Assembly: GCA_004292755.1 (NCBI GenBank)
Contig: RDXE01000038.1
Span: 105,060 to 169,059, forward strand
DNA: 64,000 bases
Reading direction: 5' to 3'
Origin: Alphaproteobacteria bacterium
GTDB lineage: Bacteria > Pseudomonadota > Alphaproteobacteria > Elsterales > Elsteraceae
Part shown: in pieces, positions 59,916 through 64,000 of the stretch
How positions within the stretch are numbered: the first letter of the stretch is position 1
Layout of the letters: each line of letters starts with the position of its first letter
Translations under genes and position numbers: made by a program
The notes under the pieces: model-generated
The model's input: only the letters and a program-made list of their open reading frames with translations
Databases searched by the model: none
Told to the model about the DNA's origin: nothing

Positions 59916-62093
59916 TTGCAGCAGATTATACACGCGGATCTGTTTGGTGACGACACTGATGGGCGCTCACTTCGCGGTTCTATCGATTCCGTGTCCGCCC
60001 TATACATTTCGGGATGGTGTCTTGATTTGAACAACCCAATTGTACCGATCGAACTGGATGTCTTCTTTCTCGGCGCGTTGCTCGGCTCGGTAAAAACAAC
60101 TAATCTGCGACAGGATCTGACCAAGATTTTCAAGTTTCCGGTTAATCGCGGATTTCAGTTCGACCTTACCCGCATCTCCCATCAAGCCGCCAAGGCCGCG
60201 CTGGTTGAGCTTCAGGCCGTTCTGACAGCGGCACCGGGACGACCGCTTGCCCTGGCCGATCTGGTGTCGGTCTCACCCACTGGCAGACCCGATGAACGGT
60301 TGGCATGCAGCCCAACAGGCACTTTGAGCCCCGAGGACGCGGTAGCGCTCTGCCGACAGTGGAAAGCGATGCTGGCGGTGGATCACCACAACCGGCATGT
60401 CGAAACCGTGGAGGCAGCCCTTCGCGAGGTGCTGACCCCCGAGTCAGACCAACGCACAGACGAGGGCGTGCGCATCATTGCGTTCTACCTGCCGCAATAC
60501 CATCGAATTCCAGAGAACGACGCGTGGTGGGGGCCTGGGTTCACGGAATGGACCAACGTGGCAACCGCCAAACCTCTGTTTGACGGGCACAATCAACCGC
60601 GCCTGCCGTCGGAACTTGGGTTCTATGACTTGCGCGCTGTCGAAACTCAACATGCTCAGGCGAAACTTGCCCGTGATCATCATATCTCAGCATTCTGCTA
60701 TTATTACTACTGGTTCGAAGGGAAGACGGTACTGACTCTTCCGATTGAGCAGCATGTATCTGCCAATGTTGATCTTGATTTCTGCTTGTGCTGGGCCAAT
60801 GAAAACTGGTCTCGGCGCTGGGATGGCTCGGAAGCCGAAGTCTTGCTGGAGCAGACCCACAATCCGACCCATGATCGGGAGTTCTTCGCGTCGATCCTGC
60901 CGTACCTGCAGCATCCGCGCTATGTTCGGGTGGACAGCTTGCCGCTGGTGATGGTCTACCGGGTCTCATTGCTGCGCGACCCCACGGCGACCTTCGGACA
61001 ATGGCGCGATCAGGCAGCGGCGGCTGGCTTGCCGGGGCTGCACATTTCAGTTGCTGAGACCTTTGGCACAACTTCCTGCCACCCCTATGGTGCGGATAGC
61101 ACCTGCCAGTTCCCGCCCCATGGGATCAATGTTGAGGAAATCACTGGCACACTTGCATCGCCCGAGACGCGCTTTGGCGGCAAAATCTACGACTACGAGC
61201 ATGTGGTCGCGTCTCAGCTTGCGGCAGCGCCGGTGGTGCACCGCCGGTTTCGGACCGCCATGCCCGGCTGGGACAACACGGCGCGACGCGGTCGGATGGG
61301 CAATGTGTTCCACGGTGCCACGCCAGAGTTGTTCGAAACCTGGATGAGCAAACTGTGCCTGGACGCCAGCCAGGAGGCACAGGGCGGCACACAACTGGTG
61401 TTCATCAATGCCTGGAACGAGTGGGCGGAAGGCGCCCACCTGGAGCCGGACCGCCGCTTCGGGCGCCAGAACCTCCAAGCCGTGGCCAACGCGTGGGCCG
61501 TGGCGCAGGCCGAAGCCGCGGTAGACTCGAACACCTCGTCGCTGGTGGCGGAAAACCAGCGCCTGCGCCGCGCCAATCGCCTGCTCGGGTCCGTGCTGGA
61601 AGCGCGCAGCCACCTCCTAGCCGCTGCGCCGCCCGTGTTCTTGCAGCTGGAACCCAACTTCGGCATCCGCCTGCGCACCGCGGACTGGGGGTTCTTGCAA
61701 ATCGACTCCCTCAACGGTGTGCTGGCTGCCGACAAGCTGGTGCTGGTGCGCCGTCGCTTTGGCGTGACCGTGCACGGCTGGTTTGCCGCCAGAACCACGA
61801 CGCCCGACAAGGCTCTCACTGTGTTTCTGGCCCTATTGCCGGAGACACCGAGCGCTGAGACCGGGTTGGGGCCGGTGTATTTCGCTGCAGTGTCCCAACG
61901 CACCAGCCGGGCCGATGTTGAAGCAATCTATGCCGCAGACACCTGCAGCCCATTGCCTGGATTTGGCGGCAGCTTCGACGTCAGTGGCGTGGAGTATGGT
62001 TACTATCGCTTTGGATTGATCATCCCCTCGACCCACAGCGGCTCTGAGGCGTCGGTGCTACGCTCGTCTTCCACGATCATCCTGGGCAAATGA
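59916..62093 (+). CDS. WbsX/GH99-like glycan protein with N-terminal module
   Basis: A 725-residue protein. Residues 15-115 repeat the beta module of the protein at 53203 (LRGSIDSVSALYISGWCLDL ... LLGSVKTTNLRQDLTKIFKF). Residues 187-530 are a WbsX-type GH99-like domain: IIAFYLPQYHRIPENDAWWG, GFTEWTNVATAKPLF, ISAFCYYYYWFEGKTVL, LCWANENWSRRWDG, RTAMPGWDNTARR and INAWNEWAEGAHLEPD. Such domains are common in O-antigen and rhamnan loci and may cut or transfer mannose-type sugars. A further unknown domain fills 560-725. The only start is TTG at 59916, after GGGGGA; the 174-base spacer upstream has no gene. Confidence 0.85.
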   Translation: MQQIIHADLFGDDTDGRSLRGSIDSVSALYISGWCLDLNNPIVPIELDVFFLGALLGSVKTTNLRQDLTKIFKFPVNRGFQFDLTRISHQAAKAALVELQAVLTAAPGRPLALADLVSVSPTGRPDERLACSPTGTLSPEDAVALCRQWKAMLAVDHHNRHVETVEAALREVLTPESDQRTDEGVRIIAFYLPQYHRIPENDAWWGPGFTEWTNVATAKPLFDGHNQPRLPSELGFYDLRAVETQHAQAKLARDHHISAFCYYYYWFEGKTVLTLPIEQHVSANVDLDFCLCWANENWSRRWDGSEAEVLLEQTHNPTHDREFFASILPYLQHPRYVRVDSLPLVMVYRVSLLRDPTATFGQWRDQAAAAGLPGLHISVAETFGTTSCHPYGADSTCQFPPHGINVEEITGTLASPETRFGGKIYDYEHVVASQLAAAPVVHRRFRTAMPGWDNTARRGRMGNVFHGATPELFETWMSKLCLDASQEAQGGTQLVFINAWNEWAEGAHLEPDRRFGRQNLQAVANAWAVAQAEAAVDSNTSSLVAENQRLRRANRLLGSVLEARSHLLAAAPPVFLQLEPNFGIRLRTADWGFLQIDSLNGVLAADKLVLVRRRFGVTVHGWFAARTTTPDKALTVFLALLPETPSAETGLGPVYFAAVSQRTSRADVEAIYAADTCSPLPGFGGSFDVSGVEYGYYRFGLIIPSTHSGSEASVLRSSSTIILGK

Positions 62094-62096
62094 GCG

Positions 62097-63104
62097 ATGG
62101 GCAGCACGCGTCCTCTGATCTCGGTAATCATTCCGGCGTATCGCCACCAAGACTTCATTCTTGAGACGATCGACTCCGTCTATCGGCAGACCTATCCCAA
62201 CATCGAACTGATCGTGCTGGACGATGCCTCGCCCGATCAAACCTTCCAGCGCGCCGATGCCATTCTACAAACCCGCTATGCCCGACGCTTCAGCCATGTG
62301 ATCTGCCAGCAGAACTCAGCCAATCACGGGGCTCATGCGACCTTGAACGCCGGGTTGCGCGTTGCCTCCGGCGATTACATTGCGATCTTGAACAGTGATG
62401 ACGCCTTTCAGCCCTCGCGCCTGTCCACCCTGCTGGATCATCTGCAGTCGACCGGGCGGCGCTTTGCCTTCACCGGTGTGGTGGCAACCGGGGCGGTTCC
62501 TGCGAGCACCGGTGCCTCAACGGGGCCGATGGCACCAGCGGCGGCTCCACCAGTACCGCCCGCCGCCAACAACGCTGCCATACCATTCGCTGACTTCTCC
62601 TGTCTGGTGTTACGCCAAGCAGCCGCGATCGCAGCCGCACCCGCGATTGGATTTGCTCTGCTGCAGCAGAATTTGGCGATCACCTCTGGCAACTTTTTTG
62701 GACATCGGGAGTTGTTTCGCCAGGTCGGGTGGTTTTCCTCCCTGCGCTATTGTCACGACTGGGATTACCTGCTGCGGGTAGTGTTGCACGAAGACCCACT
62801 GTTTGTAAGCACACCCTTGTATGATTACCGGCTCCATCCCCAGAATTCATTCTCGCAGTATCAAGAGATTGCAACAATCGAAACAGAGATTCTGCTACGG
62901 CGATACTTTCGGGCTGTGGCGACCACGGCTCCGGACAATCCTGATGCGCCCTCTCCACAGCGCTGGCCGCGGGTGTTTGAGGCATTCATCGCCAGCGTTG
63001 GCTATCAGCGCTTTTGGGCAGCCGAGCGTCATTGTTATGCCGCTGGCCTGCGCACGCTTGACGCACCATCCGCGCCGAGGGGTCGCCAGCAGGCCCCGCC
63101 GTGA
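62097..63104 (+). CDS. GT2 family glycosyltransferase
   Basis: A 335-residue GT-A enzyme: ISVIIPAYRHQDFILETIDS, IVLDDASPDQTFQ, NHGAHATLNAGLRVASGDYI and ILNSDDAFQPSRLSTLL. An unusual alanine/proline/threonine-rich insert (about 140-165) interrupts the domain. CHDWDYLLRVVLHEDP follows. It begins three bases after the GH99-like stop and overlaps the following sulfotransferase start. Confidence 0.88.
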   Translation: MGSTRPLISVIIPAYRHQDFILETIDSVYRQTYPNIELIVLDDASPDQTFQRADAILQTRYARRFSHVICQQNSANHGAHATLNAGLRVASGDYIAILNSDDAFQPSRLSTLLDHLQSTGRRFAFTGVVATGAVPASTGASTGPMAPAAAPPVPPAANNAAIPFADFSCLVLRQAAAIAAAPAIGFALLQQNLAITSGNFFGHRELFRQVGWFSSLRYCHDWDYLLRVVLHEDPLFVSTPLYDYRLHPQNSFSQYQEIATIETEILLRRYFRAVATTAPDNPDAPSPQRWPRVFEAFIASVGYQRFWAAERHCYAAGLRTLDAPSAPRGRQQAPP

Positions 63105-63290
63105 CGACTGGACCAACGCTTCTGTTCGTCACCGGCATGCACCGCAGTGGCACATCGGCGATCACCCGCTGTCTATCACTGTTGGGCCTGGGCCTGCCCG
63201 CCGAGTTGGTGCCCGCACGCCCACACGACAATCCCACTGGATTTTGGGAGCCCTGGCGCCTGATTGCCCTCAATGACGGAACCTTGCGGC
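63101..63290 (+). pseudogene. 5' fragment of a second sulfotransferase gene
   Basis: Starting at a GTG that overlaps the previous stop, about 63 codons encode LLFVTGMHRSGTSAITRCLS (the 5'-phosphosulfate loop), PHDNPTGFWEPWRLIALNDG and then run into antisense transposase sequence. The start is normal for the sulfotransferase-3 family, where NPxGFWE-x-x-x-x-x-LND is typical. The rest of the gene, including the 3'-phosphate site, is absent from the window. The open frame continues to 63646 but is chimeric. Confidence 0.8.
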
Positions 63291-63755
63291 ACCATGGTCA
63301 GCGCCTCGCGTGTGAAGTCATCGACAACGCACAGGATGCGAACGCGGCGACCGCTGGTCAGCGCATCGAACACGAAGTCGAGGCTCCAGCGTTCGTTGGC
63401 ACGCGTCGGCACAGTCATCGGCCGACGCGTTCCCACAGCGCGCTTGCGGCCTTTGCGGCGGCGTACGGCAAGTTTCTCTTCTGCATAAATCCGGTACAGC
63501 TTCTTGTGGTTCGCGTGATGCCCCTCGCGTGCAAGCAGAATGCCCAGACGCCGGTAGCCAAACCGCCGCCGCTCGCCAGCCAGTGCGCACAGACGCGAAC
63601 GCAACGGGTCATCGCTGCTGGTCTTCTTGACGTACTGGCAGGTTGATCGGTCCAGGCTTGTCAAAGTGCATGCCCGCCGTTCGCTTATCGCGTGGTCTTG
63701 CATCACTTGGATGACCGCGCGGCGCTTAACGTCGGGCGTGAGAAGTTTTTTGTCG
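63291..63755 (-). pseudogene. IS3-family transposase OrfB, truncated
   Basis: About 153 codons remain of roughly 280. Visible are RRACTLTSLDRSTCQYVKK, RRFGYRRLGILLAREG, the HTH_21-like KKLYRIYAEEKLAVRRRKGR, and the first two catalytic acids in RWSLDFVFD and VVDDFTRE. The final Glu of the DDE triad is lost, so the enzyme should be inactive. It is read from orfA by frameshifting at 63745-63751. Confidence 0.85.
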
Positions 63756-64000
63756 CAAGATCCTTCAAGACTGCGTTATCGAGCACAGCCTCGGCCAACA
63801 GGCGTTTCAGGTGGCTATTCTCAAGCTCAAGTGCTCTCAGCTTCTGAGCATCCGACACGCTCATCCCGCCGAACTTGGCCTTGTACTTGTAGAATGTGGC
63901 ACTTGATATGCCGTGCTTGCGGCAAACCTCCGCCGTCGGCACACCAGCTTCCTGTTCCTTGATCATCCCGATGATCTGCTGCTCACTGAAACGGCTCTTG
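63703..64000 (-). CDS. IS3-family transposase OrfA (partial at window edge)
   Basis: Helix-turn-helix protein of the element; the start codon is beyond position 64000. The visible frame reads KSRFSEQQIIGMIKEQEAG, VCRKHGISSATFYKYKAKFG and a leucine zipper LRALELENSHLKRLLAEAVL, ending at 63703. These are the OrfA signatures of the IS407 group. Confidence 0.88.
   Translation of the reverse strand, partial: KSRFSEQQIIGMIKEQEAGVPTAEVCRKHGISSATFYKYKAKFGGMSVSDAQKLRALELENSHLKRLLAEAVLDNAVLKDLATKNFSRPTLSAARSSK
63745..63751 (-). promoter_or_regulatory. Programmed -1 frameshift site A AAA AAC
   Basis: On the minus strand the heptamer A-AAA-AAC lies in the correct phase of orfA (codons AAA AAC for Lys-Asn). 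Slipping by -1 enters the orfB frame, as is standard for IS3 elements. Confidence 0.75.

Larger units (their letters stand above)
63291..64000 (-). mobile_element. Truncated IS3-family element (probably IS407 group)
   Basis: Holds orfA (running off the window end) and the first part of orfB on the minus strand. The 3' half of orfB and that end's terminal inverted repeat are missing: similarity ends abruptly at TREALTMV, where sulfotransferase DNA begins. It is thus a remnant, or its other half lies elsewhere. Confidence 0.85.

Overview
The window is GC-rich, densely coded DNA from what is most likely an alphaproteobacterium, probably of the Rhodospirillales type. The pointers are a RegB/RegA redox two-component pair with the quinone motif and redox cysteine, a NodT/OprM-type outer-membrane lipoprotein, and a lipid A gene block. 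Species cannot be fixed from the sequence. No rRNA, tRNA or CRISPR array was seen.

Layout. 45-2655 (-): etfB-etfA-hbd, acyl-CoA dehydrogenation and beta-oxidation-type functions. 2755-6194 (-): regB-regA followed by two exported proteins, one an M48-like lipoprotein that has lost its catalytic glutamate; a two-gene ABC-2 exporter (6231-7783) diverges from regB. 7784-10113: a small accessory patch with a MITE-like element, an exported FGE-sulfatase-domain protein, a ParDE-like toxin-antitoxin pair, and a second, orphan copy of the 3' end of the upstream ABC permease gene. 10114-16167 (+): an envelope lipid block (LpxH-like hydrolase, GT4, DUF374 acyltransferase, lpxK, LpxL-type acyltransferase, DUF697 protein with a degenerate GTPase region).

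16133-33383 (-) is a 17 kb, tightly packed exopolysaccharide locus of the Wzx/Wzy type. In transcription order: GT2, GT4, glmS, hexapeptide acyltransferase, GT, lipoprotein, Wzz/GumC, GT4, a GT2-phosphoglycosyltransferase fusion, STAS protein, small lipoprotein, a Wza-like exporter with six SLBB repeats, a CpsD-like ATPase without Walker lysines, a Wzy/O-antigen-ligase-like polymerase, and a response-regulator diguanylate cyclase. The flippase gene (33470-34699) runs the other way. 34672-41341 (-) is an efflux locus: tetR, DevC/DevA/DevB-type ABC exporter, outer-membrane factor, Bcr/CflA MFS pump and a small DUF4406-like protein. 41442-47682 holds a polyprenyl-phosphate-type GT2, a DUF4394 protein, a DegT aminotransferase and a SNF2 helicase.

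47744-63290 is the most distinctive part: CysD plus a CysN-CysC fusion (ATP sulfurylase and APS kinase, which make PAPS), an RTX surface-type protein with three FDxxxYLxxNPDVA repeats, then a + strand island with an orphan ParA ATPase, a C-terminally membrane-anchored protein, three glycosyltransferases, a sulfotransferase, a GH99-like WbsX protein, another GT2 and a second sulfotransferase cut short by an IS3-family remnant that runs off the window end. I read this as a candidate sulfated-glycan system, possibly spatially positioned by the ParA protein and possibly acting on the RTX protein; the last two links are inference.
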